Part shown: positions 32,009 through 42,162 of the stretch, piece after piece
Layout: the number at the start of each line of letters is the position of its first letter
How positions within the stretch are numbered: position 1 is the first letter of the stretch
Source of the DNA: Chytriomyces cf. hyalinus JEL632
Lineage: Eukaryota > Chytridiomycota > Chytridiomycetes > Chytridiales > Chytriomycetaceae
Length of the DNA: 64,000 nucleotides
Assembly (NCBI GenBank): GCA_025435555.1
Contig: JAIWWG010000004.1
Coordinates: forward strand, 1-64,000
Reading direction: 5' to 3'
The notes under the pieces: generated by a model
Told to the model about the DNA's origin: nothing
Seen by the model: only the letters and a program-made list of their open reading frames with translations
Databases searched by the model: none
Made by a program: the position numbers and the translations under genes

Positions 32009-34227
32009 GGGGGGGTGGGGATATTAGGCCTTGCAATTGGGTGGACTGAGTTTGAGCCCTTACCAATTGTGACAGATGTGTGAGTCGAACGGAGGAGGTA
32101 GTCGACAAGCGGGGCGGACACGTATCCGGATCCGAGGAGGAGAACTTTGCCATGTCCAGTAACAGTGGCTCCTTGTCTGCAAGAAAATAAAAAAAAAAGA
32201 AGAGATGGTTGAGCAAATGGACGGCCCAATTTTTTTTTCACTCACCCATACTCCTTCACCAGCTCGTTCAATCCTTCGTGCCTCTTGACAAGTTTACCAT
32301 CCTCATCCGTAATCATGGCACCTTGAATAACAGGATGGTCAAAGTTTCCTTGCACCATTCGCTTCACTTGCTTGTAAAGCGCGTCGCTAAAGTAGGCACT
32401 GGCTTCCAACGGCATTTCTGTGGGCAAGTTGTCGATCGACATGATTGTCACACCCTTTGCTTCGATTCTGTGTTTCATTCATTTGCATTAAGAATGGACC
32501 GCAGGATGGCGATGAAGATGAGGTCCGTACCCATCATGCGTTTTTCCGGAGATGGGTTCGTATGAAAAGAATGGTGCGTCAATGGTACTCGAGTGGCTCA
32601 TGAATTCGAAGGAGCCCTGAAAAAGTAAACTGCGTTATTCCCCGCCACGAATAGCAGCAAAACAAATGAGTCCCCAAGTAAGATGAATTACTCACTCCAA
32701 TGTCGCAAGAAATATCCGCCAATTGGAGCAAACGAAGACGGTCTTCCAATGCAAGCTTTTTGATTTGCGCTTTGGTGAGCAGGCGGGGGAATTTTTCGTC
32801 CCAGAAGATTCCATTCACAATCATGGTCGCGTATGGAGCAATCTGCAGCGTGCGTAAAATGACAGTAAGCACATGCATGGACTTTTGTGAATATAAAATT
32901 CGAGTGGGCTTCACCTTTTCATGGAAGATGGAATCATACTGCTCCGGGTTCGTCAGATATTCGCTGCGGTTAAAGCGTCCGCCCTTCTTTTTGACAAGGT
33001 AATCGGCCATGTCTACTTGACAGCCATAGACTTTGCGGTTGTCGTAGTCTGTGGACACACAATTTTGGGCGTGCGTGAGTTATTGTTTCCATGTGCAAAA
33101 GAAATTGGGAACCTACTTTTGTTTTCAACAAGCGCTTTCAAGTCCTCGGGCTTCACCCATTCATGCGGCAGACACTTGAATACATGCAAGGCTCCCTGCA
33201 AAGACAAAAAATGCATTCGTTTCAGAATTTAAGATATTTGTACGTAAATCCAAAATCAAAAGGCACCTTGGTCACATTTCCCTTTCCAGTAAACACGAAA
33301 ATCATTGGTCCAAACTCTCTTGGAAGACCGTCGTCCATAATAACTTGTCCGGTTCTCACAAGGTCGAGTCGAGCATCGGCAAGACAACGGTACTGAATCA
33401 ACAATGGGTCAATAAGCAAGCCTAATTGTCAATTGCATTGAACTAGCTTGCTCGCATATAATTTACCATGTATGTCATTCCGCAGGCCTAGGGGTTGTAG
33501 AGTTAATTTCACACATTCTTTCCTGTTCGATACAACAGCCTCACCATGAATGGAGAGCCGTATCCTTGCGCCAGCAGCTTGTGGCCCAATCCGTTAAGTC
33601 CATCCATCATTCCAGCATATCCCGCAAATCGCGAAAACTGAACGAGTCTCTTTCCAGTGTCGTCTTTCATCAGCTCGTAATCCACCAAACGGATTTTCTG
33701 AAAGCGGCAACGTCAGTTGGAAAACAAAGCGAATGAGAAGTCTGTGTATTTTATGTACTTTGTCCATGATGGATTTGAGCAGGGGCATGTTGTATCGTTG
33801 GCCCTTGTACGTGTGACTGAAGAACATGTAGGTCTTGTCTCTGACGAGATCGGCGATTGGAACTTCCTTCACACCAATGATGATGTCGGCCGATGAAATA
33901 TCTTCTTGGACGACTGCACCAGCCTGAAGCCGATTCGATAATTAGAAGCTGCACTGAAAAGGCAACACCGAACATACACACCTCCTTGTACTTTTCATCA
34001 GGAATCACACGCTTCATGGATGGCTGGACAAGAACATTGGCTCCGAGCTCGTCGACAAGACGTTCGACATGTTCGGGAGTCAAAGGAACCCTGCGCTCCC
34101 ATCTGTTCTTGTCCTCGCGGCGGATCGCGAGGGTGAGCGGGCCGTGGCTGGCAGTTACGTTGCTTGAGTAGCGGGTGAATGGTGTCCGCAGTGGGGCATG
34201 ACGGACGTGTCGCAAGGCAGCGATCAT
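30396..34227 (-). CDS. AASS: Bifunctional lysine-ketoglutarate reductase / saccharopine dehydrogenase
   Basis: Sixteen exons (34227-33982, 33923-33759, 33697-33545, 33487-33467, 33392-33267, 33195-33117, 33048-32915, 32842-32696, 32616-32531, 32467-32246, 32176-32064, 31954-31467, 31397-31224, 31150-31064, 30994-30849, 30774-30396) total 2766 bases, 921 residues. The N-terminus is a likely mitochondrial presequence (MIAALRHVRHAPLRTPFTRY). The LKR half has REDKNRWERRVPLTPEHVERL, FFSHTYKGQRYNMPLL and FTGKGNVTKG. The SDH half has the Rossmann motif VLLLGSGYVSAPLVDYLLR, then FINEIGLDPGIDHLTAMKA and PNRDSLGYLETYNL. In animals and plants this fused enzyme starts lysine breakdown through saccharopine; yeasts have separate LYS1 and LYS9 for synthesis. 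The start at 34227 is downstream of a TATTATAC element; an in-frame ATG at 34296 is too close to it. Confidence 0.93.
31968..32015 (+). repeat. Homopolymer block inside an intron of the LKR/SDH gene
   Basis: A T run followed directly by a G run with hardly any interruption, within the intron 32063-31955. On the transcript this is a C run then an A run just before the acceptor, in the place of a polypyrimidine tract. Confidence 0.9.
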
Positions 34228-34430
34228 GGATGGGTTGGTTGGGTTGGTGTTGGTTGGTGCTGTTTGAGTTTTTGCTGTTTTCTTCGGAAGCCACAATGCG
34301 TATAATAAATTAGGGGGTCAAGGGTCCTGCAATGGAGATCCGTCTTTTTCCGATAATTTACGCGTTTATTTTATTCTGACAGCGCTCTTGAATCCACGTC
34401 AAACAGTCCATCGTTCTAGCAAGTCGATCG
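34228..34430. other. Intergenic region upstream of LKR/SDH
   Basis: Contains a TATTATAC element (complement, near 34305) likely to be the LKR/SDH TATA box and the 3' end of the DNAAF6 transcript. Confidence 0.4.
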
Positions 34431-35226
34431 TCACATAAAATCTGGTTTGATGGGCATGGCAACAACGAGTTGGCTTCGTGACTTGTTCCACGTCGCCTGT
34501 CCGTCTTGGTCGCGCACCGTCCTTGGAAAGTGCAGAAGCAGCTTACTGCACATCGTGTTCTCTTTCAGTTACAACACAGCGCAACTCCCAGACTGCTGCA
34601 CTCACTACTTTGGACATCGCATGTCCAGGCTCGTTTCCGTGCACGTCAGAACAATATCGCTGAACTGCACTCCAGGCAAATCGATCGTCACAACGACTTC
34701 GTCCGAATCGTGGATCCCTGGAGTTTTGCCGCTCATTTGTAGGTACATGTCCTCGCTCGTGACTTTCTGGCGATACGTCAGTTTGTACCTGGTGTTTGCA
34801 TTTTCAGGTCAGTGCACGATTTGTGCAAAGCGGCAGATGTTTTTCGAAAAAGAAAAGGGAAAGAAGACAGCTGAATGACGGAGGAAAGAGATATTTCATT
34901 GAAAACCGCGTACTCAGGTTGGGGTCGTGGGTCATGCACGTCCACAGCTGCTTCGTCCACTTCGACGTCATCCCAAATATCTTTTGATGCCGGCATCGTG
35001 GAACTGCTGGAGAGCAACGTTTTCGCAGCTGCGGCGGATGGTCCGATCGAGCCTGGCGTCAGCTTTTCTTTTGTGTTGAGGCTGCAGTGAGATTGGAAAG
35101 CGACGCGTGGCTCACCTTCTGCACAGTTGTATGCGATCCACGCGCATCAGGTAGATCTCCACTCTCCTTCGCAAGTCCGGTTTGGAACAGAGCCGTGAGG
35201 GACGAAAAGTCTGAGATTTCATTCAT
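34431..35226 (-). CDS. DNAAF6: PIH1D3/DNAAF6 axonemal dynein assembly factor
   Basis: Exons 35226-35116, 35062-34914, 34788-34609 and 34545-34431 total 555 bases, 184 residues. The N-terminal half is acidic and Ser-rich (LTPGSIGPSAAAAKTLL, DIWDDVEVDE). The CS/p23-like domain follows with YKLTYRQKVTSEDMYLQMSG, DEVVVTIDLPGVQFSDIVL and ETSLDMRCPNKLLLHFPRTV. This matches PIH1D3 (TWISTER, DNAAF6), a co-chaperone with HSP90 and HSP70 that pre-assembles axonemal dyneins in the cytoplasm. Length fits the human protein (about 214) without its full tail. Its presence implies motile flagella. It is divergent from gamma-SNAP with only about 34 bases between start codons, so they must share a promoter. 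Confidence 0.87.
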
Positions 35227-35260
35227 TTGTTTTGCAAGTGAAAACAATATCCCACACAAA
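35227..35260. promoter_or_regulatory. Minimal bidirectional start region, DNAAF6 and gamma-SNAP
   Basis: Only 34 bases separate the two divergent ATGs, so each promoter must lie within the leader or coding region of the other, or the transcripts overlap. Confidence 0.6.
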
Positions 35261-36959
35261 ATGTCGGTCCAACATGGAATGGAGCTCATGAACCAGGCTG
35301 CCAAGTAGTACGTAAACAGATGCACACTCCATGGCTGATGAATGCTGCGACGGTTGCTGATCGTGACCATCTCTTGCCCCAACAGCATGGATAAGAAAAC
35401 CTGGCTCGGAAAACCAAACCCCGATCTGGATTCAGCACGGCCGCTCTACGAACAAGCGGGTGAATCTTGATCCTCTCCCTGTTTGAATTCGTGTCGGGCG
35501 AAACGTACTTATCCCGTCCCTCCCCAATTTGCAAAAAAACCCAGCCCTCCAGTTCAAGAACGCAAAAGCCACCGATTACGCCGTCGATGCCCACTGCAAG
35601 GTCGCCGAAATCTACAGGAAACAAGACGCTCTCTATCTTTCAGCCAAACAAATCGAAGCGGCTGCCTTGATTCTCGAAAAGGACAAAAAGCCGATCGATG
35701 CTGCGAAGCTGTTTAAACAAGCGAGTGACCAGTTTGTCATGTATGGGAGTGGCGAAAAGGGTGCAGAGGTGTTGGAGAAGGCAGCGAGGTTAGACACTTT
35801 TTATCCGCAATGAACAAGTGGGGTTGACAACGTTTTTTTGCGGCGGTGGGGATATACAGAGGCTTAGAGGCTGTAAATTTCGACGAAGCGCTGTTTTATT
35901 ACTCCGAATCTTGCGCACTGTACGATGTGGAAGACAAACCTCGAAGTGGCATTGACACGTACGGCCGATTCATCTCGTTCCTGGTGCGTAATAGAAGGTA
36001 TGCACAGTCCGACTGTTTCACTCTCATGATTCAGCCTGTTGACAAATGAAAATTCATAGATGGTCGCAAGCCATTGAAACCTCCGAGCGGCTTCTCGCCT
36101 TGAATCGGAAACTGGACATGCGCATCAACTTCAACAAGCAGGCCTTGACGACTGTCATTATTGTTCTTTTGAGTGGCGATTCGGTCGAAGCGAGAAAGAG
36201 ATTGATTTCGTACGAAGAGTTGAGTTTTAACTCTGTTTTGTGTGGCAATTTTCTATTCAAGATCTCTCAGTTGCATTGCACTGTCTTACTGTAGCAAGAG
36301 AGCATGTGGCGCGATTTATTTTAACCTTTCCTTTTTCTTAGATATCCCGGTTTCTATGACAGTCAGGAGGGACAGATTTCGTCAGAGTTGATTGAATGTT
36401 TTGAAAACTACGATGATGTTCGGTTGGCAGAAATCCTGAAAAATGCAACCATTCGGTATTTGGATAACGAGGTATTTCGAATTTTGGATACATCTCGCAT
36501 GCCGTTTGCTGCGAGTCTCCATTTCTCATTCTCATTCATTTTTTATTAAAGATTGCGAAAGCTTCTCAAACCCTTCGAATTCCGGGCAGCGGCGGGGCTC
36601 GTACTGCGGCAGCAGCACCTATTCAGACATTCACCCCGCAAATTCAACAGCAATTTGCACCAAGACCGCCCACAAACCAGCAACCACAAGGGAACGGATA
36701 CATTTCCCCAACATCATCGCAACATCAAATCTCTCCTCGCGAACCTGTCAACTACATGTCTGCAGCGCGTTCTGGATCATTACGCGGTCCTGGCGGAGAA
36801 CAGCAGCCGTTCCTGGCGGACGACGCGTTTTACCCGAATACAGCCAGTGCACCAGCAGTAAACCCAGCGGTTGCCGATGCTGGGTACCGGCCGTCTCCTC
36901 CACGATCGCAGCCGCAGAGTCGGGCTAATTTGGTGGATGACGATGATGACTTGTGTTGA
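35261..36959 (+). CDS. NAPG: Gamma-SNAP
   Basis: Seven exons (35261-35304, 35386-35459, 35545-35788, 35860-35997, 36060-36218, 36342-36471, 36552-36959) total 1197 bases, 398 residues. TPR-like helical repeats (DYAVDAHCKVAEIYRKQDA, KPIDAAKLFKQASDQFVMYG, NFDEALFYYSESCALYDVED, RRWSQAIETSERLLALN) are typical of SNAP adaptors, which bring the ATPase NSF to SNARE complexes. The gamma type is indicated by GFYDSQEGQISSELIE and by the acidic C-terminus DDDDDLC, which ends like animal gamma-SNAP. A Gln/Pro/Ser-rich insert of about 100 residues precedes that tail. The intron after 36218 uses a GTTGAG donor. Confidence 0.87.
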
Positions 36960-37131
36960 AAGACTTTTTTTTTTTCATACTTGCTTCTCTTTTGGTTTTT
37001 CGCTCGTTTCTACTTCACCAAGATGAACAGATTTATTATTTCTTGCACCGTTGGATTGGGGGTGTAAAAAAAATTGTCTCGCGTTTGTTTTTTTTGGTGA
37101 TTGAAGACGAATCCTGTGTTTGCTTGGTCTT

Positions 37132-37668
37132 TCACGAGTCTCCCTGCGGCGCCACAAACACCCACTCCTGTCCCAACTCTCGAAACTCTGCCAACTGTTT
37201 CTCCTGGCTTGCCGATAACTGGTACACCAACGTCACCATCCCCGGAATCAATTTCGGCGGCGCGTCAGGTGGATGCAAGCCCGACAACAGTTCCAGTTGA
37301 GCTTGTGTTAGCAAGATGCCTTTCATGATTGCAGCATGCATGTCTTGGATTTCTTGAGCGCGTTGGCTTGGGTCTTGGGTGGGATGTGTCGTCAGACAGA
37401 TGAGGCCAGAGTCTGACAGGGTTGACGGTGGGTGTTGCTGTTGGTGGTGGTGTGGAATCATTTGTGTAGAGAAGGGGTATGGGCGCGTCGCATCCACCGG
37501 ACTTTCTCCTTTTTGAAATGGATTGTGCGGCAGTGGGGGTTTTAAGTGCCTGTTTTTTTGTTTTTTTTGTTGGGTGGAAGTGTGCCTGTGCTTGGCATCT
37601 TCCACGTCGTTGCTTGGGGAAACGCGACACGCAGAAGCTTTGATCGTTGACTTCACCATTAGGAGCAT
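37132..37668 (-). CDS. Low-complexity protein with a C-terminal helical segment
   Basis: A 178-residue frame from the ATG at 37668 (MLLMVKSTIKASAC). An alternative frame starts at 37693 and would need splicing to reach the same end. The middle is rich in His, Gln and Pro (MIPHHHQQQHPPSTL). The C-terminal 75 residues look structured: EIQDMHAAIMKGILLTQAQL, PGMVTLVYQLSASQEKQLAE. These resemble weakly the stretch LAMTPQQLLAHVYG and AEQKQVLNFITHLQM of the large Q-rich gene at 40097. A TATA-like TATATAAC l (complement) lies near 37738-37750. Function unknown. Confidence 0.45.
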   Translation of the reverse strand: MLLMVKSTIKASACRVSPSNDVEDAKHRHTSTQQKKQKNRHLKPPLPHNPFQKGESPVDATRPYPFSTQMIPHHHQQQHPPSTLSDSGLICLTTHPTQDPSQRAQEIQDMHAAIMKGILLTQAQLELLSGLHPPDAPPKLIPGMVTLVYQLSASQEKQLAEFRELGQEWVFVAPQGDS

Positions 37669-37870
37669 GATCTGGCCATTCAGAGTTTGACATATAGGTT
37701 GCGTTCGAGTTGGACGCAAGACGCGCTTCAGGAACGAGTTATATACTATTATTGAGAGATGGAACAAAAGATCAAAGATGATAAAAAATAAAGACCCACG
37801 GACTCCTTCTCTCTCCCCCATAAAACTATCCAAACAGCCCATCCATATCCTGCTTGTGCGCATTTTTTTT

Positions 37871-38560
37871 TTAGAAGTCAAACCCATCCTCCGATTCATC
37901 AGAAACCAAAAAGAAATCGTCCACTTCATTTCTCGCTTGAAATCCTTCTGGTTTCGTACGAGCATCGGACTTGTCGCTATTGTGTCTGAGATGGTGATCC
38001 CCCGCACGGCAATTTGAAAACAGACCCTCCTTTTGTGCCATCACCAGCCGCGCCATTTCCACAGCCATTTGCTGCTGCTGAAGCATCATTTGGTTCATGA
38101 GCATTTGCATGCCGCTGATTTGCTCCTTCAACAGCATAATCTCATCGTGTGGCTGCGGCGCCGTTGCATTCGGTTGTGCAAGTATTCGAGAGTCTGCCGG
38201 AAAAGAAATGTATGAAGGCGGTTGAGGGAATAGAATCTGAAGTGAGTGTTGAATTTGGTCTGGCTGCGGCCGGCATGTGAGGTAGTTCAAGTAGTGGTGG
38301 CGTTTACGGTTGTTGCGTTGAGCACGGCTTCGCGAAGTTGCTGCTGCTGCGGGGAGTGTGGAGTTGGTTGTTGTTGTTGTGGTGTTGGTTGTGATCGGTG
38401 GTTGTTGGTTGTAGGTGTCTTGTGGTGCTTGGGGGTTTGGGCTTGGGGTCGGGGAGGCAGTTTTCGCGGACGCATCATCATCGGGCAGGGGTTTGGATGG
38501 AGTTGCTGGTGTCTTTTGGATCTTGTGGCCTGGAGGGTACGTGGATTTTGAGGGCGTCAT
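37871..38560 (-). CDS. Group A low-complexity coiled-coil protein
   Basis: A 229-residue intronless frame from MTPSKSTYPPGHK. The first half is Thr/Pro/Ser/Asn-rich with a basic patch (SRSRAQRNNRKRHHY). A Met/Gln/Leu helix follows (EQISGMQMLMNQMMLQQQQ, then MAVEMARLVM) and the protein ends with an acidic-aromatic tail, VDDFFLVSDESEDGFDF. This helix-plus-acidic-tail plan recurs in the genes at 40097, 46078, 47231 and 51835. The combination resembles transcription co-regulators, but that is inference. Confidence 0.6.
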   Translation of the reverse strand: MTPSKSTYPPGHKIQKTPATPSKPLPDDDASAKTASPTPSPNPQAPQDTYNQQPPITTNTTTTTTNSTLPAAAATSRSRAQRNNRKRHHYLNYLTCRPQPDQIQHSLQILFPQPPSYISFPADSRILAQPNATAPQPHDEIMLLKEQISGMQMLMNQMMLQQQQMAVEMARLVMAQKEGLFSNCRAGDHHLRHNSDKSDARTKPEGFQARNEVDDFFLVSDESEDGFDF

Positions 38561-39107
38561 TTCGGGGGTCGATTGCTGCGCCTGTCGGAGTTGGGAACTA
38601 AAAAACTGTGCCACTTGGAGAACTAGTTTTTTTTATTAAATAGTTGAAAACGACGTGTCCAACCACGCCGCCGTCAAACACCTGATCAAAGCATTCTCGG
38701 ATATCATGACAGAGTCATCATCCGGTTTTTATCGCTCATCCAGTGAGCGGCATGAACGTGTTTGAGGCAAGCTTCGACTCCCTGTTCAAGATGGCACAAA
38801 TCCATCCCTCAATTTACGTGCAGCTAAGCTTCCTCAGCACCTGTCTTACATAAGGAGCCTGCTCCTATTGTTGACAACGAATTTGGTTTGGATCTTTATT
38901 TCCACGAAACAGCGAGATTCCGAAGTCAAACTAAAGTAACTTATGTCCACGCTTTTTTGCAGTTTGATTGGGGTCTCTTGGGTTTCGGGCACCCATTTTC
39001 GTGGAAATCTGCTGAGCCACATTGCCTTCCAAAAAAGCACGAATCCGGCTGTTTATTTGCTCCATCAAAACCTTCCCAGTCATCTCAGCTAATACATCTC
39101 TCAAAAT
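38561..39107. other. Intergenic region
   Basis: About 550 bases between divergent genes. Long frames on both strands (38888-39319 and 39197-38931) overlap one another and have no recognisable content. Confidence 0.35.
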
Positions 39108-39356
39108 ATGCCTGCCTCCGCTTCCTTCACTTCCGCCAAATCCATGTTCCCACAAGCAAAGTCCCTCGGCATGTCTACTTCCACGAAATCTGTTCAACGC
39201 GCTACAACGGCATCACGTGCAGCCTCCGCCCAACCAGAGGTGAAATCTATAGTCTCGCAGAGCATTGCTCCCGAGTCGATGAAATCCGCGTCCAGCAACA
39301 AGAGTCAACAGTCTCTTAAAGCGAAGGCGTTGTCTGTCGGCAACAAGTTTATCTGA
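39108..39356 (+). CDS. Small Ser/Ala/Lys-rich protein
   Basis: An 82-residue intronless frame with strongly biased composition (SASFTSAKSMFPQAKSLG, SSNKSQQSLKAKALSVG) and a net positive charge. Its small size, lack of introns and Ser bias fit the surrounding low-complexity genes, but it has neither shared C-terminal domain. Confidence 0.4.
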   Translation: MPASASFTSAKSMFPQAKSLGMSTSTKSVQRATTASRAASAQPEVKSIVSQSIAPESMKSASSNKSQQSLKAKALSVGNKFI

Positions 39357-40096
39357 GCGCGGGTCTCTCTCTCGCCTTTTTCTGGCCACATATCAATACA
39401 TATCTGCATAATTACCGCGGTACATTTTTTAATGTCTTGAATAAAACTCAATATCGATTCACCAACACAGCACTAACGGTGAAAGAAGTTCCACGCTGCC
39501 AAAAAAAAAAAAATTGATAAATCACAAGACGCGCTGTACAGGAGTTTTATTCATCCACATGTGTTTTGTTGCGGGCTATCAAATCAGAAACGTGGATGCT
39601 TTTTGATGAAGTTTTGGGCTCTGCAGATGGTTGTTCGTTGGAACTCAGAGAGCAGCAGGGGATCGTTTACGCGTGTTGTTCAGCTTACATGCTTTTTGAT
39701 TTCAGGGAAGGGATCGGTAGATTCACACTTGGGGGCTCCTTATTGGGTATGTTGATGATCTGTTCAGTGTGCCGAACTGGTAAAGATGAATAGCTGTAAA
39801 CTTCTCTTTTTTTTTTTTTTTTTTTTTTGCGTTGGTCGATTCAGCTCTATCATAAATGCCTTCAAAAAAAAAAAGAAATATAACAGGGAAAATAAGACAA
39901 TAAAATAAAAAATGGGGAGGCTGATATCCCAATATACGACCATGACTGGAGATTCAAAAAAATATATAAATGTATGATGTGTGCGGGATAACCGCAAAAG
40001 GTAAGGAAAATAAACACAGTACAAAAGAGGGATGATCTCTACAACCAAGAGACATTTGGAATGAACAGTACGTCAGATGGCAAGAGAAAGTTCGGA
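39357..40096. other. Intergenic region with several homopolymer runs
   Basis: About 740 bases. Includes A13 near 39501, a T18 run near 39810 and A runs near 39867. No gene is supported. Confidence 0.4.
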
Positions 40097-41491
40097 TCAC
40101 TGCAACTCCAATGCTGCATTGTTGAAAATCTGATCAAACGACTCATCAAACGTAAAGTCATTCATCATTTGCTGCGATGACGCTGAATTCTGCATGAGAT
40201 TTGACACGGCACTGAGAGACAATGAACCAGTCATATTTGCTTGCTGCGCCAAACCGTCATCGTGCGTTGGAGACTTTGTGAGTTCAACAGGCGTTGAGGT
40301 TTGCAACGAAGGCGGGCTGATTGGCAGAGGACTTGTCGTCGTCACTTTCATGAGTTGTGTAAAGAGCTGAGAAATCTGGCCGTTCATTTGGTTTTGGTTC
40401 TGAACCAACTGAGAAATGTACTTTTGCATTTGAAGCATTTGAACTCGCATCTGCGCCATCTCGTACTCCATACCCGATTGTGACTGTTGCTGCTGCATTG
40501 CTTGCTGTTGTTGGTGTTGTTGTTGCTGATGATGTTGCAGTTGTTGGTCATAGTAATGTGACGGCTGTTGATATGATGATGGATCCATCTGATGTTGTGG
40601 TGGCATGTGAAGTTGTTGTTGTTGTTGTTGTTGTTGTTGAAGCGACTGCTGCGACATTGACTGGCGAAGGTTGCTATTAGAGTGATTTGGCGGTATGGAG
40701 TGAATTTGTTGCTGCGTTTGTTGGTGAGAGTATCTTTGCTGGAGCTGTGGGTGAGGGGGTTGAAATTGTCTGAGTGACTGCGGCACGTCATTGGACAGAA
40801 GGTGCAAAATGTCATCAGCAGAATGTTGCGCGTGAGACGGGACAGGTATCAGTCTTTGAGAAGCAGCAGCAGCAGCCTGGTTGGCGCTACTCGTCAGAAT
40901 GGGTGGGTTTTGCTGAAGGTCGGAGGCTGAACATGACGCCAACGAAATAGGGTTATTCGCTGCTTGAGATGGAGATGGAATAGATGTCGGAAGAATCGGA
41001 GCTGAAGCAAGCGAGGCGGCAGCGGCGGCGGCAACCCCATTCGTTGGTGTCAAAGGTGTAGCCACTGCGTGCGAGGCCTTGCTGAGATTTGCCGTATTCA
41101 GGCGGAGGATGGGCGGGTTGGAGGCTTGAGTTTGCAGGCTGTGTACCTTGACCATCTGGAGGTGTGTGATAAAGTTGAGCACCTGCTTCTGCTCTGCAGA
41201 CAGCATCGTCACTTCGCTGTCCGACATGCCGTATACGTGGGCCAGCAGCTGTTGCGGTGTCATGGCGAGGCCCAGTTGTGAGGCCATGATCTGGTGAACC
41301 CGAGACTGAATCACGACAGACACGGGTACAACGACCCCTTGGCTTGACTGTCCGTCAAGAGCTCGTCCTTGGGTGCTAGCTGGCAGTTGGTTGGTAGCCG
41401 GGGTGGAAGGGCCTGTGGAAGCTTGCATTGGGTTCATGCGAACTGCTTTGCGCTGATCCCTCTTTGCCTGTGGTGCTCCTGCTTTGCCCAT
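40097..41491 (-). CDS. Group A Gln-rich coiled-coil protein, large
   Basis: A 464-residue intronless frame from MGKAGAPQAKRDQRKAV. After a basic start it has a structured stretch (VVIQSRVHQIMASQLGLAMT, AEQKQVLNFITHLQMVKV), then Ala-, Ser- and Gln-rich regions with a Q9 run and many His. A Met/Gln/Leu helix follows (MEYEMAQMRVQMLQMQKYIS, NQMNGQISQLFTQLM) and an acidic tail at the very end (MMNDFTFDESFDQIFNN). The tail parallels those of the other group A genes. Likely nuclear; function not known. Confidence 0.62.
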   Translation of the reverse strand: MGKAGAPQAKRDQRKAVRMNPMQASTGPSTPATNQLPASTQGRALDGQSSQGVVVPVSVVIQSRVHQIMASQLGLAMTPQQLLAHVYGMSDSEVTMLSAEQKQVLNFITHLQMVKVHSLQTQASNPPILRLNTANLSKASHAVATPLTPTNGVAAAAAASLASAPILPTSIPSPSQAANNPISLASCSASDLQQNPPILTSSANQAAAAASQRLIPVPSHAQHSADDILHLLSNDVPQSLRQFQPPHPQLQQRYSHQQTQQQIHSIPPNHSNSNLRQSMSQQSLQQQQQQQQQLHMPPQHQMDPSSYQQPSHYYDQQLQHHQQQQHQQQQAMQQQQSQSGMEYEMAQMRVQMLQMQKYISQLVQNQNQMNGQISQLFTQLMKVTTTSPLPISPPSLQTSTPVELTKSPTHDDGLAQQANMTGSLSLSAVSNLMQNSASSQQMMNDFTFDESFDQIFNNAALELQ

Positions 41492-42162
41492 TGTCCTGAA
41501 TAACGTGTTGGTTGTCAACTTGTCGGCTGTTTTTTTTCTCTTGCGGCCCCACCTGACTCCTGGGAAAAAATTCTTCATTTCATTGGTGACTGAACATCCC
41601 GGAGTCAACAAGCCGTACCAGCACTACAAGTTACGTCGGACCTCGCTGCGGGTGATTAGGCATTCTATGAGTGTGTCGATCTTAATGCATTGGACTTGCA
41701 CTTAAGCGAGGGTCGGTGGTTGTACCTCTCTCTGGTGTTGCGCCTGGATGTTCGACAGTGACGGAGTCCTGCTTCTGTCTCTCCTCTCGCTCCTCCGTAT
41801 ATCCATCTATCTCTCTGTCTCTCTTCTATCCAGCATGCGGCATACACTCACGAATGCGCATTCCGTACCGCCTCTCCTTTATCTCCCCCGCCCACAGTCA
41901 ACTCTGCTTTCAAATTGCACATGGGATGCGAATCAAAAAAGAAAAAAACAGCCTCTTCTGGTCGCGTTACAAATGCTGCACGCTCTTGCCAAGTGGGTGT
42001 TGGTCAAGGATTAAAGGATACCGAGATGTCGAAAGTGATTTAAAGTATGCAATGATAAAAAACAACACGCGCATGCACAACTGACTCCCAACAAACACTG
42101 TGCTGGATGAATGCAGCAAGGGACTGACTCTTCCTAATCCCCTTCTCCCCTTCTCCTCCCAA
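41492..42162. other. Intergenic region
   Basis: About 670 bases rich in CT (TCTCTCTC around 41795-41825), probably the leader of the gene at 40097. Frames on both strands have no coding character. Confidence 0.35.

Noticed and set aside
31879-32241. Minus-strand ORF with polyproline and polylysine
   Set aside because: It reads through the homopolymer block in an intron of the LKR/SDH gene.
40384-40815. Poly-Asn ORF over the Gln-rich gene
   Set aside because: It is the shifted frame of CAA/CAG repeats.
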